Of a stretch of 64,000 nucleotides of DNA, positions 11,161 to 23,844 are shown piece by piece (positions within the stretch are counted from its first letter, which is position 1; every line of letters starts with the position of its first letter). The stretch covers positions 13,017,805 to 13,081,804 of the forward strand of contig NC_089312.1 in assembly GCF_036669915.1 (NCBI RefSeq), written 5' to 3'. The notes beneath the pieces are model-generated. The model was not told the origin of the DNA, made no database searches, and was given only the letters and a program-made list of their open reading frames with translations. The DNA is from Pocillopora verrucosa. Its lineage: Eukaryota > Cnidaria > Anthozoa > Scleractinia > Pocilloporidae. The position numbers were made by a program, and so were the translations under genes.

Positions 11161-13500
11161 TCCCTCATGTTGAACACTTCAAGGTGATTATTGTAGTTTT
11201 GGGGATCATTGTACTGATGAGAGAAATTTTAGTGGTTAGAGACACTACTGATCTAGACAGCAGAAATGAGAAGTTCCAGGATCACTAGATATGAATGTCA
11301 TTGGACAGATCCGAAGACAGTCACAAGGTACTTGAGACAGAGTGCTCCACAAGACACAACAGTAGAAGAAGAAGTAGAAGTCTCCATAATCTCTTTGGAC
11401 AAAGCTGTGGTTACCCTGTAGACAAATCTATCCAAAACAGAACTGCCAAAGACAGGCAAATGCCTTGTAGAGCTCACAGACATAAAATGTATCCCTGAAG
11501 AGAAAGAGAAGTTATAGCATATACTCTCATTCAGGATACTGCTAATCTTAACGACAAAGATTCCAACCCTTGAGGATATTACGTTCAGGCAACCCTTCAG
11601 AAAAGTTCCTCCAATGCAATATCAATAAACCTTACTATACATTGGCCAACCTTGAATCAAACCCCCAGAAAACAAACTAATATAGATGTCAACTCAGCAG
11701 TTGTCTCGTTACCACTAACTGGATAATGTAATTGTTCAAGCTAGATTGCAGGAATCCCCTAACAATGTGTCAGCATTTCCAAGTACCTCTGTTCCCATCT
11801 TAACCACGACTAAACTGGTTTTCAACTATGTTGTTTCTCTTTTAGTTTCATATTCAGGGCATGGAATCCTATTCAAAAGAAGAACCTTGAAATAAGATTG
11901 GATAATCATTTGTGCCCAGCCTTTATTTTCGTTTCTGCAATCTTGCTTGTTTTCTACTTGTCAGTGGCATCGAGAGATGCAGATAATACCTTAAAAATGC
12001 CTACAGAGTGGCTGTATCGCCTGCTTTGTCTTGAGTGTTTGTGCTTTGGAGTACACACACCACCCTAGAAAGATTTACCAGGTGTACCCAAGTACAAATC
12101 CTACTCATAAAAAATACTTATCAAGATCATCTTTCCAATAAAGCTCTTGAGAGATCTTAAAAACACTGTGCACCATTGTCTTTTTAGCAGAGAGGTTAGG
12201 TTGAGCACTTCCTACTAAAAAAAAAGCTCAAGCTGCTACAACATGGTAACCTAGCTCCCTAATACATAAACCAGTTTTTATGATATAATGCATACATTAT
12301 GCATCCCTTAGGAAGATGTATAATCAAACAGCAGGATGCTAGGGATATATTTTTGACCAATGTTTTCCAGGCAGCAGAATTTACCGTTATAACTGAAAAC
12401 CACTTTTTCCATCATTCAAAGAGCCTTAGTTAAGTATGACCTTTATATACCACTGGAACTCATTTCCAGAATGAAAACTATTCCCTCACCCACAAATTCG
12501 AGGCAAAAGGTTACCAAGATAGTTGTATCTAACATTTTAGCTTGTGAGTCAAGAAAATGTTTATCTATAACTACTGTAAATTTCAAATAACTCCTTGTAG
12601 TTGGAAATAAATTGCTTGATTGGCAACCATTGCCATTAGCTTTTGATAGCAATGACGATCTTCATAACTTTATAAGGGTAATTCTATTAATATTACTAAT
12701 ACAATAATGCATTGTCATGGTCTCCACACCTCAAGAAATGGACAGGGAAAAATTTCCTCAAAATCACAGAGTAGGAAAAATGGAACAACAAAGGTGTTAT
12801 GGTTGAGACTTAAGATTACTGAATGAACTGAGGCGTTTTTATCAGAAGTTTATAATTTTTACTGTTGACAAAATGGTGGATTCAAACTTGAAAGCATTTT
12901 GTGCAAACAATGTGAACTTCTTTGACAACTCCCAACAGATGAGCTTCAAATTTCAATTATGATTTTTTAGTCTAAAATTCAGTACATTCATTATGTGCTG
13001 AAGGTGCTGTTAAGGCACTGAGTATACCCCTCATGGGTGGTGGCAATTTGGCTATCAGTTAGACAATCGTGAGGCAAATAAACAAAGCCAAAAATTACCT
13101 AAAGTCACCAGAAAGTCAAAGAAGAATATGACTGTATGTGGGCTGACTAGATGAACTTGAAGGTTACAAACACAGCATTCAAAACTACCCATAGGAAGAA
13201 ATACAACACCTTTTAATACTTGAAAAGTCATAGGAACTCCTCAAGTTAATTGGAAACCACGCAAGAGGCCAATCTATACTCCATAGGGCTTGAAATCTTC
13301 ATGCATCAAAAAGAGGTGGAAATGTTCCCTTTGTTCAAACTGGAGTCAGCCAGAGGATGATGCCTGGTGCCTGTAACCCTGGAATTTCCAATGCCAGAGG
13401 ATAACATCATGGTGCCTAATCACCATTTATTTTAATTTAAGCTGTTATGAACCTACAGAGGTTCTCTCAGGAACCTAAAACAAGGCTAATCTTAGACTAT
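11161..13500. other. Intergenic, nothing recognised
   Basis: AT-rich sequence with no long frames. Around 11,285-11,640 the plus strand has a partly open frame with acidic runs (VEEEVEVSIISLDKAVVTL) that could be a very old coding relic, but I cannot assign it. The remainder shows no repeats with clear ends. Confidence 0.3.
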
Positions 13501-13509
13501 AAAGAGTGG

Positions 13510-14040
13510 ACAGAAATGCACTGCAATCTGAGTTTGCATCTGTACCATGGCAGATTTGCAGTATCTTTGATGACATTGATGATACTACCTAGGCTTGGAA
13601 AATGTATAAAGGCCCAGAAGCAAACTGGAGAAACATCTGCTGGGAGTTAAGTTGATGATCCAGACTCCTTAATTAAACCCCTTGGACACTACATTCCACC
13701 AGCAAGGAATTGTTAGTAGTCCCTAGGAATAATCTGGAGTCCTATGGAAAGTGCACTTTTTCAGTCACTGCCTCCTCACTCTGGAACAATTTACTAGACC
13801 AAATGAGAAGTGAGTAATCTTATGAGTAGAGTTAAGACCCTTTTATTTGGCTGTTCCTTTTAGCTTCTGATCATCTCAGATTTGTTCCTATGTTAACAAA
13901 TATTAAACTTACAATGTAATTTTCATGTTTTTAATACTTTGTTTAGCAATTTTGGTTAATTGATAGAAATAGCGATCATCATCATCATTATTATTATTAT
14001 TATTATTATTATTGCTATTATTATTATCATCATCATTAGT
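13510..14040 (+). pseudogene. Non-LTR retrotransposon relic: linker piece, C-terminal tail and (ATT)n end
   Basis: About 13,510-13,640 reads QSEFASVPWQICSIFDDIDD, typical of the linker after the endonuclease of CR1-like elements. Then at about 13,710-13,805 the RT C-terminal tail appears (SYGKCTFSVTASSLWNNL). The catalytic RT in between is deleted. The copy ends in AT-rich sequence and an (ATT)n run at about 13,980-14,052. This simple-repeat tail marks the 3' end, and another element's coding sequence starts immediately after it. Confidence 0.6.
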
Positions 14041-14059
14041 ATTATTATTATGCAACACC

Positions 14060-15960
14060 TGGTACATCAAGAAGGTCATCTTGGTTGGCTTACAGGAAAC
14101 AAAGAAACTACTGTACTAAATTGTTAAGATCAGCTGAAATTTCTTACCGGAGTAACAAACCCGCTAATGCTAAATCCAGTAAAGAATTTTGGTGACTGGT
14201 CAAATCCTTCCAAGGTAACAACAAGTGCTCTACCATCGGCCCTGTGAAATCCCCATCTAATTCACTTCTAACCAATAATCTTTCAAAGGCAAATGAATTC
14301 AACTCCTATTTTGTCAATATATGTTCAACTCTGGTCAATAGTGACAACTCGTCAGCACTGGATCTTTCCACTCAACCAGTAAACCACATTCACAGAATTA
14401 CCTCTACTCTACAGTCATTTCCTGTCAATAAAGAGCTCCTATCCTACTGTTTCAAGAATTACATCAAAGTGGGAAAAGCCTGTGGCAAAAGACTGGCAAA
14501 GAACTGCAAACGTTGGGTGGTCTTCATTCATAACTTTCTTAATTTTGCCAAAAAGAACTTTGATGATTGCATGTTTCCATCACAATGGAAGACAGCACAG
14601 GTTCACTATATTCATAAAAGGGAAGTACTTGAGACTGTGGAAATTACTGTCCTATTTCACTTCTGAGTATACCAGGTAAGTTACAGGAAAGTATTGCATG
14701 CTTTCATCTAGACTCTTTTCTGAATCATCATAACCTAATTACTGACTCCCAATGGGGTTTCAGAAAGGGAAGATCCTCTGAGCTGCTGCTTCGCAGAATG
14801 ACAGAGTAATGGAGACTTGCTTTAGATGAAAGGAAATCAATTGGCATTACTTTTACAGACTTCCAAAAAGCCTTTGAACGTGTGTCTCATCAAATTTTAC
14901 CTCAAAAACTCCAAGCTTCCGATTTATGTGGCGACTCATTTGATTGGACTGTTAATTACCTAAATAATTGACAACATTTTGTATCTGTCAATGGTACTAA
15001 TTCTGAGAAAATAAGACTAACCTCTGGCATGCCCCAAGATTCCTTGTTGGGCCCAAGACCTTTAAGTATCTTTACATATGACCTGCCCTTGACCCTTGAC
15101 TCAAAGTTAAAAATGTTTGCCAACGACTCCACTGCCTATATTTTTGGAAATGCCACTGCCTCCATTTCAATCCAAATTCAAGAACTCTTGCATCAACTAC
15201 TTACCTGGTCTAAACTCAACTCTATGTTCATCCATCCAGTCAAGCCTGAAGTAATGTTCATCTCAAAAACACCATTTATTGGTCCAAACAGACTCATCTC
15301 TATAGATCATAAGCCCATCATTCGTGTCTCCCGTTCATCTTGCTTAGGAGTCAAACTTCATAACAAGCTCAACTGGGCTCCTCACATCAAAATGGTTACT
15401 TCAAACTTCAATGCAAAGATTTCAAAGCTTTAACAGATGAAGACCTTCAAACACTCTACTCCAGAATCTATTTACTTCAAAGGTATTTTGCCAACTGTGA
15501 CTTATTGTATATCCCAGTGGGGATCTTCCAACTTGCTGGCTGACCTCAAGGACTTGCACATCCATGCTGCCAGACTGATTAACAACATAAACATATCTAC
15601 CCCAAAATATGAAGGACTCAGCATGGCAAAATGGACATCTCTTCATTTTATGTACAAGAGAAGACTTGCTTGTATTGCATGCCAGGCTTTCAACAACTTA
15701 GCTCCTGATGACATTAATAATTTATTTACAAAGCACAGAACTCCATATAATTTAAGAGATAATGTATGATTGGAACTTGTCTCTCAAAATCCAAAGCCTT
15801 ACATGATTCCTTCACTCATCATTCTAGTATTGTTTGGAATTGTTTACCTTGCCAGTTAAAGTCCAAGCCTAGTTACTCTTCATTCAAGGCTAACATTAAG
15901 AAATTCTCATAGTGCATTGACCAAATTACTTTTGGCACAACCTCACTGCAACCAATAAAA
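14060..15960 (+). pseudogene. CR1/L2-like non-LTR retrotransposon with inactivated reverse transcriptase
   Basis: The segment starts in the linker (WLAYRKQRNYCTKLLRSAE near 14,085). It continues with an N-terminal RT region (14,244-14,666) and then QWGFRKGRSSE and FTDFQKAFERVSHQI at about 14,750-14,900. The palm reads GMPQDSLLGP, and the catalytic YADD box has become FAND (about 15,116-15,127), losing the first Asp. The remainder (15,029-15,433, 15,437-15,769) carries GVKLHNKLNWAPHIK and CISQWGSS. Several stops and frameshifts are present. The 3' end at 16,160-16,240 matches the tail of the element at 3,466. Confidence 0.78.
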
Positions 15961-16159
15961 AAAGTGATGAGTTTATATATTATTAATGTTTAGTTTATTT
16001 GTCATTTTGATTAGTCTTCCTTTCACCTTTCATTTGCATTGTCTAAATTACATAATTTAATATGAATATTTATTTATAGTCATTTCAAGTTTATCTATTT
16101 ATTTATGTATTATTAGTACTAATAACTATTAATAAAAATTTATTATAGTGTAAAGTAGA

Positions 16160-16240
16160 TAGCAGGTCCACATCAGCAATAGCTGCCATCTAATCAACTT
16201 GCTTTACCAAATAAGGATGTATGTGTGTATGTATGTAAGT
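16160..16240 (+). repeat. Conserved 3' end of the 14,060 retroelement with ATGT-rich tail
   Basis: Carries AGGTCCACATCAGCAATAGC and then GCTGCC, followed by a short degenerate (ATGT)n run. It is the counterpart of 4,899-4,970. Confidence 0.7.
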
Positions 16241-16689
16241 ATGAATTCTGACATTAATCAACCAATCAGTGTATCTAGATCAAAACTAGTTAAATCAGAC
16301 TCTTCATCAAGAAGCTTGTTTAAGAAAGAGATTTTAAAGGAAAAAGATGTAGACTAATAGATCTTGGAGCTGGTCACTATGTTGGATCCAAATAAACCTT
16401 CCAAGTGGTGAATAACTACTGTAAATATATGAAAATCATATGTGTGCACTGCAGTTGAAGAAACGAATATAATGACGCTTGTACAGCTACAAATAGCAAG
16501 AACATCACCCACTCACCATGGCTGCCATAGCAGTAAAAGAAAACAGCATGCACCTGCCTTACTCAATAGCAATTCCAAGCTGGATGGAATATGAAAAAAA
16601 AATTTCCAAAATCATCTAATAAATGAAAGTGGCAAAATACGTAATTTGCATATAAACAAATTAAATATTCAAGTAAAACCTTAACAATG

Positions 16690-17230
16690 CCATCTTCTCA
16701 AAAGACCGAGTTTGCTCCATGTGTTCTATTGGCAAATGTCATATCTTTGGTCCCAAAGGTCAACAAAATTAGCATCCTAACAACCCAAAAGAACTTTGAT
16801 TTGATCTTCTTTATGGAGACCTGGTTACAATAATCCATTGGAGACAATCACTTGACACTAAACAACAACAAGCTTCTTCAGCGTGATTGCTCCCCAGGTA
16901 CACATGGAGGAGTTTGCATGTATATAAAAGAATCTATCTAGACCAAGAGACTACAAGAGCTTGAAGATCCTGCCTTTGAAGTCCTATGGTCCTACATTAA
17001 ACCCCCAAGATTACCAAGAGGGATTAACTGCATCATCACTGCATGTTTTTACCACCCACCTAGTTGTAACGACACTGAAATCTTAGAGTACTTGTCTGAT
17101 GCTATCACGCGCGCTGAAGGTCTACTTCCTGGTTGCAGTATTATTATCCCTGGCAACCTAAATCATACTTTCACCACCCTTTGGCCTATCTGACCATAAT
17201 GCTGTTGCAGTTTGGTCTAGACATTACACA
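16690..17230 (+). pseudogene. APE-type endonuclease domain of a non-LTR retrotransposon, orphan fragment
   Basis: Frame 2 and its neighbours show DLIFFMETWLQ (16,799-16,831) with the catalytic Glu, THGGVCMYIKES at about 16,902, VLWSYIKPPRLPRG near 16,985, and a terminal FGLSDHNAVAVW at about 17,180-17,215. The GDFN block that should precede it is IIIPGNLNHT, with Asp changed to Asn. This is the ORF2 endonuclease of a CR1-like element without its RT. It stands downstream of the 14,060 element and in the same orientation, so it is a separate copy truncated at its 3' side. Confidence 0.68.
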
Positions 17231-17645
17231 GAACATTCTGTCAACCCCAAGTCCATCAGATAGAAATAAATGTAGCTGTTTACATCATGAAAAAGAATAT
17301 TATCGCCATCTTACTCCACTCCATCCAAGCTGAAGATTCAGCAAAGCAACCCACTTTTTGTTTTCCTAACAAGAACTCCTGGTGTAGGATGGCAACAAGA
17401 TCTTGTTACAGGAATGTTGGCCTAGAAAGGGAATGACTGTCTGCCAAAGGTTTTTCTGGAATTCTTGCACTCCACCTTCATACATCAAGTGAACAAAGCT
17501 CTAGGAATGGTGTGCACATGGTGTTACACAGAACTGAAACGAGTGCATCAATATTCTGGTTTGGGTTCAGTGCCCAAAGTATAGACATCATGATGTGAAA
17601 GTAATTCACTGTGCTGTCAATAGCTTTTGCAGTATTACACTTTTA

Positions 17646-17670
17646 GGGCCAAGTCGCACTAGAGGACAAA
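17646..17670 (+). repeat. Left terminal inverted repeat of the Harbinger element
   Basis: Identical over at least 24 bases to the reverse complement of 20,457-20,481. Preceded directly by the TTA target copy. Confidence 0.93.
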
Positions 17671-17935
17671 ACTGTTTATTTATGTCAAAAATCTGTCATC
17701 ACAATGAAAAACCAAGTGCGACTGGTTTGTTCACCAAAGGACAAAATTTGGTCGCGGGCGGACAAACTTCAAAGATGCTGTCAACTACCTCTGGAGCAGG
17801 CCAAATTGAGACAAATTTTGGAAAACAATAGCGAGGGTGTTTTAATTCGGAAATGATTTGACAGGTGATATGTAGCAGAGTCTCTATGCTATAGACTTCG
17901 CGGCAAAATTGGTCACGTTCTCATTTCGCAACAAC

Positions 17936-18834
17936 ATGAATCCAGGCACGGGCAACCAATACTTTCCGTATGAAATGGGGCAACAATATCCTCAATATCC
18001 ACCAGGATGGATATATCCGTTGCCTAGCACTTACAATTTTAATGATCGAGGAACTGCAAGCCCATCTCCTTCAACCGCAAGTTCTGGCTCGTTGTCAGAA
18101 TCCTTTCCGTTCGTCGAAGACGGCTCAATGCCGGAATCATCCCAAACTTCTTCGCGCCGTACATCTTCCGAGAACAAGAAGGCCCAGGAATGATGGACTA
18201 AAGATGAGGAAAAACTGTTAGTCCAACTATGGGCTGAAAAACACGATCAGTTGGAAAGCAGAGAGTGCAGAAAACGTGGGCCTGGATCGCTGAGAAGATT
18301 TCGAAAGCGCTACAGTCCAACAAGACGGCCGACAAATGTATTCGGAAAATGAAGTACATCATAGAAAGATACAAGAATGCAAAAGATTGGAACAAAAACC
18401 AAACAGGAGGAAACCTTAGGAAATCCGTCTACTACGATGAGGTCGATAAGATCCTTGGATGCCACGACCTAGTAACCTTCAATAATGTAGCCAAAGCGGG
18501 GATCAGCGGCGAAAGTGCCCCCCAAGTTGTAGCTGAATCAAGTGATACTACTGGCGAGAACAGTACTTCATCTAGCCCCAATGTGCTACAAACTCCAGCT
18601 GAAAAGAGAAGAGCGTCAAAGAAAGGGAAATGAGCTTTGAAACGCAAAGCTCCTGATAATGACAGCGATGAAGAGTTCAAGATGGCTCTAAAGGATATGA
18701 GGCAGCAGGGGGAGAAAGTTACAGCATTTATGGATTCTTTGCAACAATCACAGATGCAGCAGCTAGCCATGATGAACCAATTTATGGGCTCCATTGTGAA
18801 AATCCTTGGCCAACAGAATGAGAAAGACAACTGA
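17936..18834 (+). pseudogene. Harbinger accessory Myb/SANT-like DNA-binding protein, lightly broken
   Basis: This protein helps bring the Harbinger transposase to the element ends and into the nucleus. The N-terminal part (17,936-18,193) is Pro/Ser-rich and ends at a TGA. Immediately after is a Myb/SANT-like module: WTKDEEKLLVQLWAEK, then after a frame change near 18,262 WAWIAEKISKALQ and KCIRKMKYIIERYKNAK. A middle Ser/Thr-rich region precedes a second TGA (18,631-18,633). The C-terminus (18,637-18,834) is charged and then helical, rich in Gln and Met (MDSLQQSQMQQLAMMNQFMG). Start at 17,936 is chosen as the ATG before the Pro-rich region; an in-frame ATG also lies at 17,909. Two stops and one frameshift make this copy inactive unless read through. 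Confidence 0.75.
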
Positions 18835-19035
18835 ACTTTAATTCAAGACTGTTTTGGACTATTGGGAGACAATCATTATCGACCATTATCAAAAGACATG
18901 TTATTGTTTATGTTGCGAATCGATCAAACGAAATTATGGAAACAATTATGGAATGTACTGCTTGAACTGATTTCTTGTTGTAAATGCAAAAATTATCTTT
19001 ATCACACACTTCTCTTTAAAAAGGGATTTGAAGAA

Positions 19036-20100
19036 TCATAGACTGTTTTTTAGCAACTCTCTTATATCTTCCCCGTCCTGCATTAAGTCATTGTTCTGTT
19101 CGTTTGCGCGGTCATCATCGTCATCGTAAAAATCATCCTCCCATTCGTCCCCAATTTTAATGCAAAAGTTATGCAGCACTGCACAAGCAATGGCAATCTT
19201 CACAGAAAAAGTTATTCTGCTATCCAACCGCTTTTGTAGAATTCACCAACGACTTTTGAGGCAGCCAAAAGCGCACTCGATGGTTACTCGTGCAGACGAC
19301 AGTTCCTTGTTAAATGTTATCTCGCCAGGGTCACGCGTCGCTTCAGGATAAGGCTTCATAAGCCAGGGGGAAATAGGGTATGCGCTGTCTCCTACCAGGT
19401 AAGGCTGAATATCTGTGATGCCGATTCTTTCAATGGGTTCCTTGAGTATATCTCCGTTGCTTGCTCTTAGATAAAGCGAGTTGTTTCGATATACCCTAGC
19501 GTCGTGGATACTTCCCGGATAACCCACTGCAAAGTCAAGAAATAATCCCTTACCGTCAGCAACGGCCTGAATAATGAAATCATGTTGCTGATTTCGACTA
19601 AAATAATCAACAGCACTGTTTCTAGGAGCAACTATTTTGATATGAGTGCCATCTATGGCCCCAACAATGTTTGGAAGTCGTGATTTGTCCGTAAATGTCT
19701 CTATACACCTCATTGTCTCGGCCACTGTTGTTGGGAATTCGATGTACTCATTCCTTAAGTCATAAAGAGCCTCAACCACGTCTTGACAAGCCTCTATTGC
19801 TGTAGTTCTGCCGACGTTTAGCGCAGGTCCTATTGTTTCGTATGAATTTCCGTGTGCAAGGCGAAGCAAACCACAAGCAAGGACCTTTTCAGGAGTGAGG
19901 CAATTTTGCAGAACTGTATTCTGTCTCGTCAGCCGGTTACGAATTACGTTGAGCAACAAATCAAAGCTTTCTCTGTTCATTCGTAAGAGCCTTTGAAAGT
20001 AGTCCCCAGGTATTGTTCGATCAGTATAATGGATCTCGAACCACGATTCGACTGGATGAGGAAGAGTCCAATAGTATGGTGCTCGTCTTCGATAACGATT
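19036..20100 (-). pseudogene. Harbinger DDE transposase (HARBI1-like), one internal stop
   Basis: The frame runs from 20,100 to the stop at 19,036 with a single TGA at 19,240-19,242. The N-terminal part before the first ATG (19,980) reads APYYWTLPHPVESWFEI and DYFQRLLR, as in HARBI1-type proteins, so coding probably starts further upstream than 19,980; an in-frame stop at 20,101-20,103 bounds it. The catalytic region has NIVGAIDGTHIKI, GYPGSIHDARVYRN, LVGDSAYPISPWLM and TIECAFGCLKSRW. The tail after the TGA (CAVLHNFCIKIGDEWEDDFYDDDDD) is the usual acidic end. Length of about 350 residues fits the family. A single Arg-to-stop change is the obvious lesion. Confidence 0.85.
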
Positions 20101-20456
20101 TCATTGTCGGCGAATACATCGTGTCACTAGAATGTTTTGTGCACGTAAATTCTGCATTAATAACAGACAACATATCATTAAATTGATATTGATATTTGCT
20201 TGCTGATGAAGAACCAGAAAATAGAAGAAAAATATTATTGCTAGAATTCTTCGTGGAAACATTTTGAGATCCCTCGTGTCGCGGTTTGTGGATTGAAACA
20301 GCAGGTAAAGCCTGCTTCGCGGGAAATTGCGTGACGCTCACAGCATGGTGTGATGTTTTGTTCACAGATTTTGTTCTCAAGTGTGACTGTAGCTTTCCGG
20401 ACAAATTTTTTGTCACTGGCCGATTTCAAGTCAGATTTGTCCTGGACAAATCTGAA

Positions 20457-20481
20457 ATTGTCCTCTAGTGCGACTTGGCCC
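20457..20481 (-). repeat. Right terminal inverted repeat of the Harbinger element
   Basis: Complement of 17,646-17,670, followed by the TTA target copy at 20,482-20,484. Confidence 0.93.
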
Positions 20482-20484
20482 TTA

Positions 20485-23400
20485 TTATAGAGCTGCTAGC
20501 GGCTAAAAAATCGCATACCACCATACATGTATTTTTTCTCAAACATGTAATTTTTCACTAGTTTGTACACTTGTAGATTTTAAAGCATGTTGTAATATAA
20601 TACATTTTTATTGGTAAATTATTCTATGCTTTCTTGATAATTATGTTAATTAGCTTTTATCCTCATTAATTGTAAATTAACTCAGATTAGACGAGAAGGA
20701 GAGGGAATAAACCACTGTAATTTTACTCATGGATACTGGAAAGAGACAAAGGCAAAGAACTTTCAAGTTAACCAACAAGCAAAGCATATCTAATTCAGAC
20801 CAAGCATGGAGATGAGAAATTAATGCACAGAAGATATCACCTGTGGAAACTGCCAAGTACAACAAATCCAAGTCAGGCTTACAAATTTATGAATATCTTC
20901 GCCTGGTCCTCCCTTTTATTCGCTAAATTCCTCTTTGGAAGAGACTTCATGCATCTGCTTTAAATGCCAAGTTTAATAGTATCACTAAAGCACTAACCAA
21001 AGTGCAGGACAAGGAAAAATCAAACTTTCCAAAGACAACTCACCAGAATTGAAAAATAAAGATGTTTTTTCATACCATCTACATATATGTGTTGATCAAA
21101 GCAAATTCCTAATCTTGAATTGTCATAAACAAGAACACACTGTTTTTACATTTGAAATGAGCATAAATATCAATTTTACATAAAATAAGTCTTAAGTATA
21201 TTAGATACTTATTAGCACAGATTTTATAATTCAAATTTTATTATGAAAAGTCTAAGGACTATGCATAATGTTAAATTTTTTATAAAAATTTAATGTAAAT
21301 ATTATGCAATTGAGCTTACTAGCTGCAATGTAATACTGTGCACATATTGTGTGCCTACACTGTAATAACTCCATTCACATGAAAAGGGTGTTAAAAAAAC
21401 TTGCACACACATGTAATTTTGTCAAACACATAAAAAAAATGAGCATGGAAGAAGCTCATTAATATGTATGAAGCAGTCTATTGTTTTTAGCCTTTGTAAC
21501 TCTGAATGGTGTGTTAGATTTATAAAAAAGAAGGGTGACATTACATGGTTCAGTACCAAAGTGTTCGGTGTCGGTGGCTTGTCTGCATTATGAAGAAAAA
21601 GGAAAAAAGTTTTTGACCTGCTTGGTACCACTTTAGAAAGTGAACAATATCAGGAAATACCAATTTCAATAATTTAAAGTTGTTGTCATAAAAGTTTATG
21701 GCTAGCATCTAACAGCAAAACTTGAATTGTTTGCATTCAGTTATCCATATTACGAGAAATTATTTGCAGTTTGCTGGAACAGGAGACATTATTATGTTTT
21801 ACCAGGATGACTTTAGGTTCATAGAATAAGTGAAGAAAATGAGATTCCATTCTACCCTTTGCAGTTCACGTCTTTAATTATTAATTTATTTACTTATTTA
21901 TTTGTTCATGTGTAAGCAAGACTGCTGCTATTGTTTATGATTTGATTTGTTCTTTTTACTTGAATCTTAAGTGTGAATGTAAAAGAATGACTAAGTGAAA
22001 CCATTTTTCTCTTATCTGAAATGTTGAGCTATTCATTACCAACAAAATTGAACATAATGCCGCTCACTGTCAATAAAACACGGTACCCAACTCTAGCAAA
22101 AGTAAATAAGAATGAGCATCTGTTAAAATTGTCATGAAGATCATCATCACATAATGCTAAGCATGAATAAAAAGTACAAACAAAGCAAAACCACTCTTGT
22201 GAAAGCAATATTTCCTGAAATGTGGCAAGTAATGTTTGTTTTCAGCTTCACTATTTAACATCATTCATAGTGAATCTGTTTGGTGCTGATGGAAGACTCA
22301 TGAAGACTTACCAAAAGCATATTTGTAACTTAGGAGTGAGAATTTCTGTTGTAACTGAACATTGACATTTTGTTTAGTTTTTATGATTTATTATCTTGTT
22401 TGTATGCATTGCATGCCATTGCTTCAACAACCTTGAGGTTGAGAAATGTAAAAATAAATGGTTGAGTTCTAGAAAACAATCCTTATTTTTGTAGTTGAAG
22501 TGCTTTACCTTGCTCACCATTTCACAATGAAAAAATAGTGCGAGAAAATTCAGATATTAAATGAACGAATGTTCCATTGCTTGATTCAATTGTAAACAAA
22601 TATCTCACAGTTTTAACTTCCTCGGTGACTTTTTGTGAAAGATTAAAGTTACTTAATACTGTTTATAGGCTGTGTGTTAACCCATTTAATATGACACATT
22701 TGCTACTACAAATTCGATTCTAACTATATTTTTGTTAGCAACTAAAGTGATTCCAGAGAGAGAAAAGAAAAAATTAATAAGTTATGAATTGGCTTGATTT
22801 CCTTTAAAATACTTTACTTGGAAATATTGCCCAGTGGGCAAAACAAAACATATTTATGAAAAATGGCAATGGAGCTTGGGATATTCTCATTGCCTCATGA
22901 AAGCTTACCGTGCCATGGGCAAAGAAAATTTGTACCACACTTAAAGCCACTCAGATTGCAGGATTTGCTACCATGCCTTGAGAGAATACTCCACTGGAAG
23001 TTAAAGAGCTTGAAAGCCTTAAAAGTGACGTTCACAACAATCACCAATATTGCTAGTTGCATGTTCATATACATCAAATCACTGACCAGGTGAACACCTT
23101 GAAGTAGTCTCTGTCTGAACATGATTGTGAGAAAATTTTCTTGCTTCAGCTTCTTTCAGCTTTATAAGTTGAAAAGGGAGCGTGTCTTGTCCACTGTGGA
23201 GCATCCCATGCAGACAATGCTTTGGGACTTGCAGTAGACACAACTATTTTGCAGCCTCTCCTTCATTTGAAGTAGGAGAAGTCTATCAGGCCTGGGAAAC
23301 AGTCCATTCCAATTCTGTAAAGGGTGACCACAACAGCTTAAAAGTACACACTACTAAGATGCTTACACTGTAGGTTAGCTTAAAAGAGGTGATCACTCAT

Positions 23401-23840
23401 TAAAGGTTAAAATAACAGTAAGAGAAAAAAATTGCAGGACATATCCATCTTTCCAGTAAGAGATGATGACGATTATGTGAATTTAAATGAGGACAATACA
23501 GATAACTTTCAAGAGATGTTTGTTTGTTCCTCAGATGAAGGACTATATTTGAAACACTTCTGAGAGTCAGTGAGCTAAATTCACCTGTTGTTCAAACATT
23601 GGAACTTGCAAAAAGAGGAAAGCTGTAAGAAGAAGGGCTGTATATTCATGCATAATTTGCATTTCATAGAAGGTGAACATGTCCATCAGGGCTATCTGTT
23701 CTATAACTTTTTACAGTCTCTTATTACTTTTAAGTTTGAACATCATATATATCTACTACACAAAGACACAGGATTGTCCATGGAGGGTATTATTGAACAA
23801 GCGGAGTTTATTACACGAATTTACAGCCATTGTTGATTTG
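20485..23840. other. Intergenic, nothing firmly recognised
   Basis: AT-rich sequence. Around 22,860-23,400 the plus strand has short open runs (for example LVHCGASHADNALGLAVDTT near 23,189, with stops on either side) that suggest an old coding relic, but no family can be named. Confidence 0.3.
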
Positions 23841-23844
23841 TATC

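Larger units (their letters stand above)
17643..20484. mobile_element. PIF/Harbinger DNA transposon, structurally complete
   Basis: Perfect 24-bp terminal inverted repeats begin GGGCCAAGTCGCACTAGAGG at 17,646 and end with their complement at 20,481. They are flanked on both sides by TTA (17,643-17,645 and 20,482-20,484), the 3-bp TWA target duplication of PIF/Harbinger elements. The 2,836-bp element carries the two standard genes: a Myb/SANT-like accessory protein on plus and a DDE transposase on minus, converging on each other. Only a handful of stops and one frameshift break the two frames, so this is a younger insertion than its neighbours. Confidence 0.92.
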
